Positions 45,356 to 58,676 of a stretch of DNA of 64,000 bases are shown one piece after another. Location of the stretch: assembly GCF_932526225.1 (NCBI RefSeq), contig NC_064041.1:12172751-12236750 (forward strand). The letters run 5' to 3'. The notes under the pieces were generated by a model, which saw nothing but the letters and a program-made list of their open reading frames with translations, did not search any database and was not told where the DNA came from. The position numbers and the translations under genes are program-made. The stretch's first letter is position 1. Each line of letters starts with the position of its first letter. This DNA is from Nematostella vectensis (lineage: Eukaryota; Cnidaria; Anthozoa; Actiniaria; Edwardsiidae).

Positions 45356-45446
45356 ATACTTACCTGACGCGGGAGGTTTACCGTGATCACCAAGGCGGTC
45401 CTCTCAGGGTGAGGCCCTCTCATTGCACTTCGATTGGGTTGACCCC

Positions 45447-45478
<32 letters not shown>

Positions 45479-45484
45479 TATAAT

Positions 45485-45521
<37 letters not shown>
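45356..45521 (+). ncRNA. U1: U1 snRNA gene, array B copy 6
   Basis: Complete; matches the reference copy. Confidence 0.96.
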
Positions 45522-46295
45522 AACAATACGAATCAAGTGTAATCACAACACAATCACAACGAGCGACTCGTGAAGCACGGACTTCACACCGCTTGTAATC
45601 AGTCAACTATTGTAAAATTTCTAACTTCTAATAGCGAACAACTTGCTCTCACATTACCGTCATGGTGGGCAGAGGCTTTAGTCGTGTTTGGTCTGCATTC
45701 TAGCGGTGTTTTTGCGATGAAACGAGCGAAGGTGAGCTGTGTTTTGATCAGTTGTTGCTAACCGGCGATGAAAGTTCAGTGCGACTGTTTCGTCACTAAA
45801 ATAGAACAGTGGAATACGCGCGCTGCTTTGCAACCTTCGCGCTTTATTATAGTGAGTGAAAACATGATCTCGAAAAGCATTTATTTGGACAAGGTTTACG
45901 CTATGAATGGCATCTCAGCTTGTATGAGATGCTAGCTGAGTAATGTTCGTGTTCACTCGCGGTGTAAACGCGCGACCAATGCGATAATACTGCGCACTTT
46001 CTCTCATAGTATTTTACTGCATTGAGAGACATTTCCTATGCGAGTACTAACGCTCTTACAGGCTTTCACAATCCACTGATCTGATCGCTTGTAATATTAT
46101 GACTCTACTTGAATCTGCTGAACGTTTGCGAACGTTTACGACCGCGATTTTGATTACAATACGGTCGCTGAGTATGCCTGAATTGTCTATAGATCGAGTT
46201 GAGAACGCATACAACTGAGGGATTTCTTTAGCTTAGACAATGACCAACCTGCACTAACTTTTTCTTTATAGTTTAGAAAAAAAATGAAAAAGAAA

Positions 46296-46355
46296 TGCCT
46301 ACAGCACGCGGTATTCCCAGGCGGTCACCCATCCAAGTACTAACCGCGCCCAATC

Positions 46356-46386
<31 letters not shown>

Positions 46387-46414
46387 GTGTTTTCTCGATG
46401 GTATGGCCGTAGAC
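46296..46414 (-). rRNA. 5S: 5S rRNA gene, array B copy 6
   Basis: Complete; matches the reference copy. Confidence 0.96.
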
Positions 46415-46671
46415 GAAAGATCTCGGTGATATTTTAGACTTTTATAGCGGTGCGGTGAGAACGTACGCACGCACTAGCGCGGTAAAAATGTCTCATTGCA
46501 CTCGCAAAGACGCTGTATCAAGCGAATACTGCTCGTACGTGATAGCACTACGTTCATGACTGATCATCACATGTGATCTTAGGAGGCAGAAGGGCCTAAA
46601 ACCGAGTCCGTCACCCACATGGCGGAGGCCTAGAATGATAAACGCTCCCTGTAGTCCGAGCCAGATTCTGC

Positions 46672-46861
46672 ATCGCTTCTCGGCCTTTTGGCTAAGATCA
46701 AGTGTAGTATCTGTTCTTATCAGCTTAATATCTGATACGCTGCTCATTGAGTAGCTCATATATTAAACTGATTTTTGGAAACTGGCTGTGGAATAAGCGG
46801 CTTGCTGCGTCCCAGCCACGGGTTGTCTCGGTATTGCACTACCTCCGAGTACGGCCCCCTT
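46672..46861 (+). ncRNA. U2: U2 snRNA gene, array B copy 6
   Basis: Complete; matches the reference copy. Confidence 0.96.
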
Positions 46862-47057
46862 CCCTTTCGGGAAGACACATTCAAGCAACACCTCGAGCAT
46901 CATTTACGTGCTGTTCATGCGAGCTATAGCGGGAGAGATCAATAAGAGACAGGATCGTCATTAAGACGACGGGTCATAATCACCGCGATGCACCGTTCCC
47001 ACATGGAGGATGAAATCAGCCGGGGACAGTCGGTGTACAGGGACGCCAAATAAACTC

Positions 47058-47148
47058 ATACTTACCTGACGCGGGAGGTTTACCGTGATCACCAAGGCGG
47101 TCCTCTCAGGGTGAGGCCCTCTCATTGCACTTCGATTGGGTTGACCCC

Positions 47149-47180
<32 letters not shown>

Positions 47181-47186
47181 TATAAT

Positions 47187-47223
<37 letters not shown>
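47058..47223 (+). ncRNA. U1: U1 snRNA gene, array B copy 7
   Basis: Complete; the following spacer has a private T-to-C at 47584. Confidence 0.96.
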
Positions 47224-47997
47224 AACAATACGAATCAAGTGTAATCACAACACAATCACAACGAGCGACTCGTGAAGCACGGACTTCACACCGCTTGTAA
47301 TCAGTCAACTATTGTAAAATTTCTAACTTCTAATAGCGAACAACTTGCTCTCACATTACCGTCATGGTGGGCAGAGGCTTTAGTCGTGTTTGGTCTGCAT
47401 TCTAGCGGTGTTTTTGCGATGAAACGAGCGAAGGTGAGCTGTGTTTTGATCAGTTGTTGCTAACCGGCGATGAAAGTTCAGTGCGACTGTTTCGTCACTA
47501 AAATAGAACAGTGGAATACGCGCGCTGCTTTGCAACCTTCGCGCTTTATTATAGTGAGTGAAAACATGATCTCGAAAAGCATTCATTTGGACAAGGTTTA
47601 CGCTATGAATGGCATCTCAGCTTGTATGAGATGCTAGCTGAGTAATGTTCGTGTTCACTCGCGGTGTAAACGCGCGACCAATGCGATAATACTGCGCACT
47701 TTCTCTCATAGTATTTTACTGCATTGAGAGACATTTCCTATGCGAGTACTAACGCTCTTACAGGCTTTCACAATCCACTGATCTGATCGCTTGTAATATT
47801 ATGACTCTACTTGAATCTGCTGAACGTTTGCGAACGTTTACGACCGCGATTTTGATTACAATACGGTCGCTGAGTATGCCTGAATTGTCTATAGATCGAG
47901 TTGAGAACGCATACAACTGAGGGATTTCTTTAGCTTAGACAATGACCAACCTGCACTAACTTTTTCTTTATAGTTTAGAAAAAAAATGAAAAAGAAA

Positions 47998-48057
47998 TGC
48001 CTACAGCACGCGGTATTCCCAGGCGGTCACCCATCCAAGTACTAACCGCGCCCAATC

Positions 48058-48088
<31 letters not shown>

Positions 48089-48108
48089 GTGTTTTCTCGA
48101 TGGTATGG
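47998..48108 (-). rRNA. 5S: 5S rRNA gene, array B copy 7 (5' end cut by gap)
   Basis: The first eight nucleotides are lost in the N gap. It may be the same gene as the next entry if the contig ends overlap. Confidence 0.93.
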
Positions 48109-48308
48109 NNNNNNNNNNNNNNNNNNNNNNNNNNNNNNNNNNNNNNNNNNNNNNNNNNNNNNNNNNNNNNNNNNNNNNNNNNNNNNNNNNNNNNNNNNNN
48201 NNNNNNNNNNNNNNNNNNNNNNNNNNNNNNNNNNNNNNNNNNNNNNNNNNNNNNNNNNNNNNNNNNNNNNNNNNNNNNNNNNNNNNNNNNNNNNNNNNNN
48301 NNNNNNNN
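48109..48308. other. Assembly gap (200 N) with duplicated flanks
   Basis: Exactly 200 Ns. The 148 bases before the gap (47961..48108) and the 148 bases after it (48309..48456) are the same part of the unit, covering 5S. Either ~1,554 bp (plus whole units) is missing or the two contig ends actually overlap. Confidence 0.95.
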
Positions 48309-48345
48309 TTTTTCTTTATAGTTTAGAAAAAAAATGAAAAAGAAA

Positions 48346-48405
48346 TGCCTACAGCACGCGGTATTCCCAGGCGGTCACCCATCCAAGTACTAACCGCGCC
48401 CAATC

Positions 48406-48436
<31 letters not shown>

Positions 48437-48464
48437 GTGTTTTCTCGATGGTATGGCCGTAGAC
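48346..48464 (-). rRNA. 5S: 5S rRNA gene, array B copy 8
   Basis: Complete; lies only 348 bp from the preceding copy instead of 1,702, because of the N gap. Confidence 0.95.
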
Positions 48465-48721
48465 GAAAGATCTCGGTGATATTTTAGACTTTTATAGCGG
48501 TGCGGTGAGAACGTACGCACGCACTAGCGCGGTAAAAATGTCTCATTGCACTCGCAAAGACGCTGTATCAAGCGAATACTGCTCGTACGTGATAGCACTA
48601 CGTTCATGACTGATCATCACATGTGATCTTAGGAGGCAGAAGGGCCTAAAACCGAGTCCGTCACCCACATGGCGGAGGCCTAGAATGATAAACGCTCCCT
48701 GTAGTCCGAGCCAGATTCTGC

Positions 48722-48911
48722 ATCGCTTCTCGGCCTTTTGGCTAAGATCAAGTGTAGTATCTGTTCTTATCAGCTTAATATCTGATACGCTGCTCATTGA
48801 GTAGCTCATATATTAAACTGATTTTTGGAAACTGGCTGTGGAATAAGCGGCTTGCTGCGTCCCAGCCACGGGTTGTCTCGGTATTGCACTACCTCCGAGT
48901 ACGGCCCCCTT
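48722..48911 (+). ncRNA. U2: U2 snRNA gene, array B copy 7
   Basis: Complete; first U2 after the gap at 48109. Confidence 0.96.
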
Positions 48912-49107
48912 CCCTTTCGGGAAGACACATTCAAGCAACACCTCGAGCATCATTTACGTGCTGTTCATGCGAGCTATAGCGGGAGAGATCAATAAGAGAC
49001 AGGATCGTCATTAAGACGACGGGTCATAATCACCGCGATGCACCGTTCCCACATGGAGGATGAAATCAGCCGGGGACAGTCGGTGTACAGGGACGCCAAA
49101 TAAACTC

Positions 49108-49198
49108 ATACTTACCTGACGCGGGAGGTTTACCGTGATCACCAAGGCGGTCCTCTCAGGGTGAGGCCCTCTCATTGCACTTCGATTGGGTTGACCCC

Positions 49199-49230
<32 letters not shown>

Positions 49231-49236
49231 TATAAT

Positions 49237-49273
<37 letters not shown>
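49108..49273 (+). ncRNA. U1: U1 snRNA gene, array B copy 8
   Basis: Complete; first U1 after the gap at 48109. Confidence 0.96.
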
Positions 49274-50047
49274 AACAATACGAATCAAGTGTAATCACAA
49301 CACAATCACAACGAGCGACTCGTGAAGCACGGACTTCACACCGCTTGTAATCAGTCAACTATTGTAAAATTTCTAACTTCTAATAGCGAACAACTTGCTC
49401 TCACATTACCGTCATGGTGGGCAGAGGCTTTAGTCGTGTTTGGTCTGCATTCTAGCGGTGTTTTTGCGATGAAACGAGCGAAGGTGAGCTGTGTTTTGAT
49501 CAGTTGTTGCTAACCGGCGATGAAAGTTCAGTGCGACTGTTTCGTCACTAAAATAGAACAGTGGAATACGCGCGCTGCTTTGCAACCTTCGCGCTTTATT
49601 ATAGTGAGTGAAAACATGATCTCGAAAAGCATTTATTTGGACAAGGTTTACGCTATGAATGGCATCTCAGCTTGTATGAGATGCTAGCTGAGTAATGTTC
49701 GTGTTCACTCGCGGTGTAAACGCGCGACCAATGCGATAATACTGCGCACTTTCTCTCATAGTATTTTACTGCATTGAGAGACATTTCCTATGCGAGTACT
49801 AACGCTCTTACAGGCTTTCACAATCCACTGATCTGATCGCTTGTAATATTATGACTCTACTTGAATCTGCTGAACGTTTGCGAACGTTTACGACCGCGAT
49901 TTTGATTACAATACGGTCGCTGAGTATGCCTGAATTGTCTATAGATCGAGTTGAGAACGCATACAACTGAGGGATTTCTTTAGCTTAGACAATGACCAAC
50001 CTGCACTAACTTTTTCTTTATAGTTTAGAAAAAAAATGAAAAAGAAA

Positions 50048-50107
50048 TGCCTACAGCACGCGGTATTCCCAGGCGGTCACCCATCCAAGTACTAACCGCG
50101 CCCAATC

Positions 50108-50138
<31 letters not shown>

Positions 50139-50166
50139 GTGTTTTCTCGATGGTATGGCCGTAGAC
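50048..50166 (-). rRNA. 5S: 5S rRNA gene, array B copy 9
   Basis: Complete; matches the reference copy. Confidence 0.96.
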
Positions 50167-50423
50167 GAAAGATCTCGGTGATATTTTAGACTTTTATAGC
50201 GGTGCGGTGAGAACGTACGCACGCACTAGCGCGGTAAAAATGTCTCATTGCACTCGCAAAGACGCTGTATCAAGCGAATACTGCTCGTACGTGATAGCAC
50301 TACGTTCATGACTGATCATCACATGTGATCTTAGGAGGCAGAAGGGCCTAAAACCGAGTCCGTCACCCACATGGCGGAGGCCTAGAATGATAAACGCTCC
50401 CTGTAGTCCGAGCCAGATTCTGC

Positions 50424-50613
50424 ATCGCTTCTCGGCCTTTTGGCTAAGATCAAGTGTAGTATCTGTTCTTATCAGCTTAATATCTGATACGCTGCTCATT
50501 GAGTAGCTCATATATTAAACTGATTTTTGGAAACTGGCTGTGGAATAAGCGGCTTGCTGCGTCCCAGCCACGGGTTGTCTCGGTATTGCACTACCTCCGA
50601 GTACGGCCCCCTT
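50424..50613 (+). ncRNA. U2: U2 snRNA gene, array B copy 8
   Basis: Complete; matches the reference copy. Confidence 0.96.
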
Positions 50614-50809
50614 CCCTTTCGGGAAGACACATTCAAGCAACACCTCGAGCATCATTTACGTGCTGTTCATGCGAGCTATAGCGGGAGAGATCAATAAGAG
50701 ACAGGATCGTCATTAAGACGACGGGTCATAATCACCGCGATGCACCGTTCCCACATGGAGGATGAAATCAGCCGGGGACAGTCGGTGTACAGGGACGCCA
50801 AATAAACTC

Positions 50810-50900
50810 ATACTTACCTGACGCGGGAGGTTTACCGTGATCACCAAGGCGGTCCTCTCAGGGTGAGGCCCTCTCATTGCACTTCGATTGGGTTGACCCC

Positions 50901-50932
<32 letters not shown>

Positions 50933-50938
50933 TATAAT

Positions 50939-50975
<37 letters not shown>
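50810..50975 (+). ncRNA. U1: U1 snRNA gene, array B copy 9
   Basis: Complete; matches the reference copy. Confidence 0.96.
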
Positions 50976-51749
50976 AACAATACGAATCAAGTGTAATCAC
51001 AACACAATCACAACGAGCGACTCGTGAAGCACGGACTTCACACCGCTTGTAATCAGTCAACTATTGTAAAATTTCTAACTTCTAATAGCGAACAACTTGC
51101 TCTCACATTACCGTCATGGTGGGCAGAGGCTTTAGTCGTGTTTGGTCTGCATTCTAGCGGTGTTTTTGCGATGAAACGAGCGAAGGTGAGCTGTGTTTTG
51201 ATCAGTTGTTGCTAACCGGCGATGAAAGTTCAGTGCGACTGTTTCGTCACTAAAATAGAACAGTGGAATACGCGCGCTGCTTTGCAACCTTCGCGCTTTA
51301 TTATAGTGAGTGAAAACATGATCTCGAAAAGCATTTATTTGGACAAGGTTTACGCTATGAATGGCATCTCAGCTTGTATGAGATGCTAGCTGAGTAATGT
51401 TCGTGTTCACTCGCGGTGTAAACGCGCGACCAATGCGATAATACTGCGCACTTTCTCTCATAGTATTTTACTGCATTGAGAGACATTTCCTATGCGAGTA
51501 CTAACGCTCTTACAGGCTTTCACAATCCACTGATCTGATCGCTTGTAATATTATGACTCTACTTGAATCTGCTGAACGTTTGCGAACGTTTACGACCGCG
51601 ATTTTGATTACAATACGGTCGCTGAGTATGCCTGAATTGTCTATAGATCGAGTTGAGAACGCATACAACTGAGGGATTTCTTTAGCTTAGACAATGACCA
51701 ACCTGCACTAACTTTTTCTTTATAGTTTAGAAAAAAAATGAAAAAGAAA

Positions 51750-51809
51750 TGCCTACAGCACGCGGTATTCCCAGGCGGTCACCCATCCAAGTACTAACCG
51801 CGCCCAATC

Positions 51810-51840
<31 letters not shown>

Positions 51841-51868
51841 GTGTTTTCTCGATGGTATGGCCGTAGAC
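51750..51868 (-). rRNA. 5S: 5S rRNA gene, array B copy 10
   Basis: Complete; matches the reference copy. Confidence 0.96.
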
Positions 51869-52125
51869 GAAAGATCTCGGTGATATTTTAGACTTTTATA
51901 GCGGTGCGGTGAGAACGTACGCACGCACTAGCGCGGTAAAAATGTCTCATTGCACTCGCAAAGACGCTGTATCAAGCGAATACTGCTCGTACGTGATAGC
52001 ACTACGTTCATGACTGATCATCACATGTGATCTTAGGAGGCAGAAGGGCCTAAAACCGAGTCCGTCACCCACATGGCGGAGGCCTAGAATGATAAACGCT
52101 CCCTGTAGTCCGAGCCAGATTCTGC

Positions 52126-52315
52126 ATCGCTTCTCGGCCTTTTGGCTAAGATCAAGTGTAGTATCTGTTCTTATCAGCTTAATATCTGATACGCTGCTCA
52201 TTGAGTAGCTCATATATTAAACTGATTTTTGGAAACTGGCTGTGGAATAAGCGGCTTGCTGCGTCCCAGCCACGGGTTGTCTCGGTATTGCACTACCTCC
52301 GAGTACGGCCCCCTT
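52126..52315 (+). ncRNA. U2: U2 snRNA gene, array B copy 9
   Basis: Complete; matches the reference copy. Confidence 0.96.
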
Positions 52316-52511
52316 CCCTTTCGGGAAGACACATTCAAGCAACACCTCGAGCATCATTTACGTGCTGTTCATGCGAGCTATAGCGGGAGAGATCAATAAG
52401 AGACAGGATCGTCATTAAGACGACGGGTCATAATCACCGCGATGCACCGTTCCCACATGGAGGATGAAATCAGCCGGGGACAGTCGGTGTACAGGGACGC
52501 CAAATAAACTC

Positions 52512-52602
52512 ATACTTACCTGACGCGGGAGGTTTACCGTGATCACCAAGGCGGTCCTCTCAGGGTGAGGCCCTCTCATTGCACTTCGATTGGGTTGACC
52601 CC

Positions 52603-52634
<32 letters not shown>

Positions 52635-52640
52635 TATAAT

Positions 52641-52677
<37 letters not shown>
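52512..52677 (+). ncRNA. U1: U1 snRNA gene, array B copy 10
   Basis: Complete; matches the reference copy. Confidence 0.96.
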
Positions 52678-53451
52678 AACAATACGAATCAAGTGTAATC
52701 ACAACACAATCACAACGAGCGACTCGTGAAGCACGGACTTCACACCGCTTGTAATCAGTCAACTATTGTAAAATTTCTAACTTCTAATAGCGAACAACTT
52801 GCTCTCACATTACCGTCATGGTGGGCAGAGGCTTTAGTCGTGTTTGGTCTGCATTCTAGCGGTGTTTTTGCGATGAAACGAGCGAAGGTGAGCTGTGTTT
52901 TGATCAGTTGTTGCTAACCGGCGATGAAAGTTCAGTGCGACTGTTTCGTCACTAAAATAGAACAGTGGAATACGCGCGCTGCTTTGCAACCTTCGCGCTT
53001 TATTATAGTGAGTGAAAACATGATCTCGAAAAGCATTTATTTGGACAAGGTTTACGCTATGAATGGCATCTCAGCTTGTATGAGATGCTAGCTGAGTAAT
53101 GTTCGTGTTCACTCGCGGTGTAAACGCGCGACCAATGCGATAATACTGCGCACTTTCTCTCATAGTATTTTACTGCATTGAGAGACATTTCCTATGCGAG
53201 TACTAACGCTCTTACAGGCTTTCACAATCCACTGATCTGATCGCTTGTAATATTATGACTCTACTTGAATCTGCTGAACGTTTGCGAACGTTTACGACCG
53301 CGATTTTGATTACAATACGGTCGCTGAGTATGCCTGAATTGTCTATAGATCGAGTTGAGAACGCATACAACTGAGGGATTTCTTTAGCTTAGACAATGAC
53401 CAACCTGCACTAACTTTTTCTTTATAGTTTAGAAAAAAAATGAAAAAGAAA

Positions 53452-53511
53452 TGCCTACAGCACGCGGTATTCCCAGGCGGTCACCCATCCAAGTACTAAC
53501 CGCGCCCAATC

Positions 53512-53542
<31 letters not shown>

Positions 53543-53570
53543 GTGTTTTCTCGATGGTATGGCCGTAGAC
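53452..53570 (-). rRNA. 5S: 5S rRNA gene, array B copy 11
   Basis: Complete; the adjoining U2-5S intergenic region carries a private T-to-G at 53696. Confidence 0.96.
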
Positions 53571-53827
53571 GAAAGATCTCGGTGATATTTTAGACTTTTA
53601 TAGCGGTGCGGTGAGAACGTACGCACGCACTAGCGCGGTAAAAATGTCTCATTGCACTCGCAAAGACGCTGTATCAAGCGAATACTGCTCGTACGGGATA
53701 GCACTACGTTCATGACTGATCATCACATGTGATCTTAGGAGGCAGAAGGGCCTAAAACCGAGTCCGTCACCCACATGGCGGAGGCCTAGAATGATAAACG
53801 CTCCCTGTAGTCCGAGCCAGATTCTGC

Positions 53828-54017
53828 ATCGCTTCTCGGCCTTTTGGCTAAGATCAAGTGTAGTATCTGTTCTTATCAGCTTAATATCTGATACGCTGCT
53901 CATTGAGTAGCTCATATATTAAACTGATTTTTGGAAACTGGCTGTGGAATAAGCGGCTTGCTGCGTCCCAGCCACGGGTTGTCTCGGTATTGCACTACCT
54001 CCGAGTACGGCCCCCTT
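53828..54017 (+). ncRNA. U2: U2 snRNA gene, array B copy 10
   Basis: Complete; a private T-to-G lies 132 bp upstream at 53696. Confidence 0.96.
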
Positions 54018-54213
54018 CCCTTTCGGGAAGACACATTCAAGCAACACCTCGAGCATCATTTACGTGCTGTTCATGCGAGCTATAGCGGGAGAGATCAATA
54101 AGAGACAGGATCGTCATTAAGACGACGGGTCATAATCACCGCGATGCACCGTTCCCACATGGAGGATGAAATCAGCCGGGGACAGTCGGTGTACAGGGAC
54201 GCCAAATAAACTC

Positions 54214-54304
54214 ATACTTACCTGACGCGGGAGGTTTACCGTGATCACCAAGGCGGTCCTCTCAGGGTGAGGCCCTCTCATTGCACTTCGATTGGGTTGA
54301 CCCC

Positions 54305-54336
<32 letters not shown>

Positions 54337-54342
54337 TATAAT

Positions 54343-54379
<37 letters not shown>
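54214..54379 (+). ncRNA. U1: U1 snRNA gene, array B copy 11
   Basis: Complete; matches the reference copy. Confidence 0.96.
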
Positions 54380-55153
54380 AACAATACGAATCAAGTGTAA
54401 TCACAACACAATCACAACGAGCGACTCGTGAAGCACGGACTTCACACCGCTTGTAATCAGTCAACTATTGTAAAATTTCTAACTTCTAATAGCGAACAAC
54501 TTGCTCTCACATTACCGTCATGGTGGGCAGAGGCTTTAGTCGTGTTTGGTCTGCATTCTAGCGGTGTTTTTGCGATGAAACGAGCGAAGGTGAGCTGTGT
54601 TTTGATCAGTTGTTGCTAACCGGCGATGAAAGTTCAGTGCGACTGTTTCGTCACTAAAATAGAACAGTGGAATACGCGCGCTGCTTTGCAACCTTCGCGC
54701 TTTATTATAGTGAGTGAAAACATGATCTCGAAAAGCATTTATTTGGACAAGGTTTACGCTATGAATGGCATCTCAGCTTGTATGAGATGCTAGCTGAGTA
54801 ATGTTCGTGTTCACTCGCGGTGTAAACGCGCGACCAATGCGATAATACTGCGCACTTTCTCTCATAGTATTTTACTGCATTGAGAGACATTTCCTATGCG
54901 AGTACTAACGCTCTTACAGGCTTTCACAATCCACTGATCTGATCGCTTGTAATATTATGACTCTACTTGAATCTGCTGAACGTTTGCGAACGTTTACGAC
55001 CGCGATTTTGATTACAATACGGTCGCTGAGTATGCCTGAATTGTCTATAGATCGAGTTGAGAACGCATACAACTGAGGGATTTCTTTAGCTTAGACAATG
55101 ACCAACCTGCACTAACTTTTTCTTTATAGTTTAGAAAAAAAATGAAAAAGAAA

Positions 55154-55213
55154 TGCCTACAGCACGCGGTATTCCCAGGCGGTCACCCATCCAAGTACTA
55201 ACCGCGCCCAATC

Positions 55214-55244
<31 letters not shown>

Positions 55245-55272
55245 GTGTTTTCTCGATGGTATGGCCGTAGAC
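55154..55272 (-). rRNA. 5S: 5S rRNA gene, array B copy 12
   Basis: Complete; matches the reference copy. Confidence 0.96.
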
Positions 55273-55529
55273 GAAAGATCTCGGTGATATTTTAGACTTT
55301 TATAGCGGTGCGGTGAGAACGTACGCACGCACTAGCGCGGTAAAAATGTCTCATTGCACTCGCAAAGACGCTGTATCAAGCGAATACTGCTCGTACGTGA
55401 TAGCACTACGTTCATGACTGATCATCACATGTGATCTTAGGAGGCAGAAGGGCCTAAAACCGAGTCCGTCACCCACATGGCGGAGGCCTAGAATGATAAA
55501 CGCTCCCTGTAGTCCGAGCCAGATTCTGC

Positions 55530-55719
55530 ATCGCTTCTCGGCCTTTTGGCTAAGATCAAGTGTAGTATCTGTTCTTATCAGCTTAATATCTGATACGCTG
55601 CTCATTGAGTAGCTCATATATTAAACTGATTTTTGGAAACTGGCTGTGGAATAAGCGGCTTGCTGCGTCCCAGCCACGGGTTGTCTCGGTATTGCACTAC
55701 CTCCGAGTACGGCCCCCTT
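55530..55719 (+). ncRNA. U2: U2 snRNA gene, array B copy 11
   Basis: Complete; matches the reference copy. Confidence 0.96.
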
Positions 55720-55915
55720 CCCTTTCGGGAAGACACATTCAAGCAACACCTCGAGCATCATTTACGTGCTGTTCATGCGAGCTATAGCGGGAGAGATCAA
55801 TAAGAGACAGGATCGTCATTAAGACGACGGGTCATAATCACCGCGATGCACCGTTCCCACATGGAGGATGAAATCAGCCGGGGACAGTCGGTGTACAGGG
55901 ACGCCAAATAAACTC

Positions 55916-56006
55916 ATACTTACCTGACGCGGGAGGTTTACCGTGATCACCAAGGCGGTCCTCTCAGGGTGAGGCCCTCTCATTGCACTTCGATTGGGTT
56001 GACCCC

Positions 56007-56038
<32 letters not shown>

Positions 56039-56044
56039 TATAAT

Positions 56045-56081
<37 letters not shown>
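55916..56081 (+). ncRNA. U1: U1 snRNA gene, array B copy 12
   Basis: Complete; matches the reference copy. Confidence 0.96.
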
Positions 56082-56855
56082 AACAATACGAATCAAGTGT
56101 AATCACAACACAATCACAACGAGCGACTCGTGAAGCACGGACTTCACACCGCTTGTAATCAGTCAACTATTGTAAAATTTCTAACTTCTAATAGCGAACA
56201 ACTTGCTCTCACATTACCGTCATGGTGGGCAGAGGCTTTAGTCGTGTTTGGTCTGCATTCTAGCGGTGTTTTTGCGATGAAACGAGCGAAGGTGAGCTGT
56301 GTTTTGATCAGTTGTTGCTAACCGGCGATGAAAGTTCAGTGCGACTGTTTCGTCACTAAAATAGAACAGTGGAATACGCGCGCTGCTTTGCAACCTTCGC
56401 GCTTTATTATAGTGAGTGAAAACATGATCTCGAAAAGCATTTATTTGGACAAGGTTTACGCTATGAATGGCATCTCAGCTTGTATGAGATGCTAGCTGAG
56501 TAATGTTCGTGTTCACTCGCGGTGTAAACGCGCGACCAATGCGATAATACTGCGCACTTTCTCTCATAGTATTTTACTGCATTGAGAGACATTTCCTATG
56601 CGAGTACTAACGCTCTTACAGGCTTTCACAATCCACTGATCTGATCGCTTGTAATATTATGACTCTACTTGAATCTGCTGAACGTTTGCGAACGTTTACG
56701 ACCGCGATTTTGATTACAATACGGTCGCTGAGTATGCCTGAATTGTCTATAGATCGAGTTGAGAACGCATACAACTGAGGGATTTCTTTAGCTTAGACAA
56801 TGACCAACCTGCACTAACTTTTTCTTTATAGTTTAGAAAAAAAATGAAAAAGAAA

Positions 56856-56915
56856 TGCCTACAGCACGCGGTATTCCCAGGCGGTCACCCATCCAAGTAC
56901 TAACCGCGCCCAATC

Positions 56916-56946
<31 letters not shown>

Positions 56947-56974
56947 GTGTTTTCTCGATGGTATGGCCGTAGAC
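56856..56974 (-). rRNA. 5S: 5S rRNA gene, array B copy 13
   Basis: Complete; matches the reference copy. Confidence 0.96.
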
Positions 56975-57231
56975 GAAAGATCTCGGTGATATTTTAGACT
57001 TTTATAGCGGTGCGGTGAGAACGTACGCACGCACTAGCGCGGTAAAAATGTCTCATTGCACTCGCAAAGACGCTGTATCAAGCGAATACTGCTCGTACGT
57101 GATAGCACTACGTTCATGACTGATCATCACATGTGATCTTAGGAGGCAGAAGGGCCTAAAACCGAGTCCGTCACCCACATGGCGGAGGCCTAGAATGATA
57201 AACGCTCCCTGTAGTCCGAGCCAGATTCTGC

Positions 57232-57421
57232 ATCGCTTCTCGGCCTTTTGGCTAAGATCAAGTGTAGTATCTGTTCTTATCAGCTTAATATCTGATACGC
57301 TGCTCATTGAGTAGCTCATATATTAAACTGATTTTTGGAAACTGGCTGTGGAATAAGCGGCTTGCTGCGTCCCAGCCACGGGTTGTCTCGGTATTGCACT
57401 ACCTCCGAGTACGGCCCCCTT
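57232..57421 (+). ncRNA. U2: U2 snRNA gene, array B copy 12
   Basis: Complete; matches the reference copy. Confidence 0.96.
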
Positions 57422-57617
57422 CCCTTTCGGGAAGACACATTCAAGCAACACCTCGAGCATCATTTACGTGCTGTTCATGCGAGCTATAGCGGGAGAGATC
57501 AATAAGAGACAGGATCGTCATTAAGACGACGGGTCATAATCACCGCGATGCACCGTTCCCACATGGAGGATGAAATCAGCCGGGGACAGTCGGTGTACAG
57601 GGACGCCAAATAAACTC

Positions 57618-57708
57618 ATACTTACCTGACGCGGGAGGTTTACCGTGATCACCAAGGCGGTCCTCTCAGGGTGAGGCCCTCTCATTGCACTTCGATTGGG
57701 TTGACCCC

Positions 57709-57740
<32 letters not shown>

Positions 57741-57746
57741 TATAAT

Positions 57747-57783
<37 letters not shown>
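57618..57783 (+). ncRNA. U1: U1 snRNA gene, array B copy 13
   Basis: Complete; matches the reference copy. Confidence 0.96.
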
Positions 57784-58557
57784 AACAATACGAATCAAGT
57801 GTAATCACAACACAATCACAACGAGCGACTCGTGAAGCACGGACTTCACACCGCTTGTAATCAGTCAACTATTGTAAAATTTCTAACTTCTAATAGCGAA
57901 CAACTTGCTCTCACATTACCGTCATGGTGGGCAGAGGCTTTAGTCGTGTTTGGTCTGCATTCTAGCGGTGTTTTTGCGATGAAACGAGCGAAGGTGAGCT
58001 GTGTTTTGATCAGTTGTTGCTAACCGGCGATGAAAGTTCAGTGCGACTGTTTCGTCACTAAAATAGAACAGTGGAATACGCGCGCTGCTTTGCAACCTTC
58101 GCGCTTTATTATAGTGAGTGAAAACATGATCTCGAAAAGCATTTATTTGGACAAGGTTTACGCTATGAATGGCATCTCAGCTTGTATGAGATGCTAGCTG
58201 AGTAATGTTCGTGTTCACTCGCGGTGTAAACGCGCGACCAATGCGATAATACTGCGCACTTTCTCTCATAGTATTTTACTGCATTGAGAGACATTTCCTA
58301 TGCGAGTACTAACGCTCTTACAGGCTTTCACAATCCACTGATCTGATCGCTTGTAATATTATGACTCTACTTGAATCTGCTGAACGTTTGCGAACGTTTA
58401 CGACCGCGATTTTGATTACAATACGGTCGCTGAGTATGCCTGAATTGTCTATAGATCGAGTTGAGAACGCATACAACTGAGGGATTTCTTTAGCTTAGAC
58501 AATGACCAACCTGCACTAACTTTTTCTTTATAGTTTAGAAAAAAAATGAAAAAGAAA

Positions 58558-58617
58558 TGCCTACAGCACGCGGTATTCCCAGGCGGTCACCCATCCAAGT
58601 ACTAACCGCGCCCAATC

Positions 58618-58648
<31 letters not shown>

Positions 58649-58676
58649 GTGTTTTCTCGATGGTATGGCCGTAGAC
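58558..58676 (-). rRNA. 5S: 5S rRNA gene, array B copy 14
   Basis: Complete; matches the reference copy. Confidence 0.96.
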
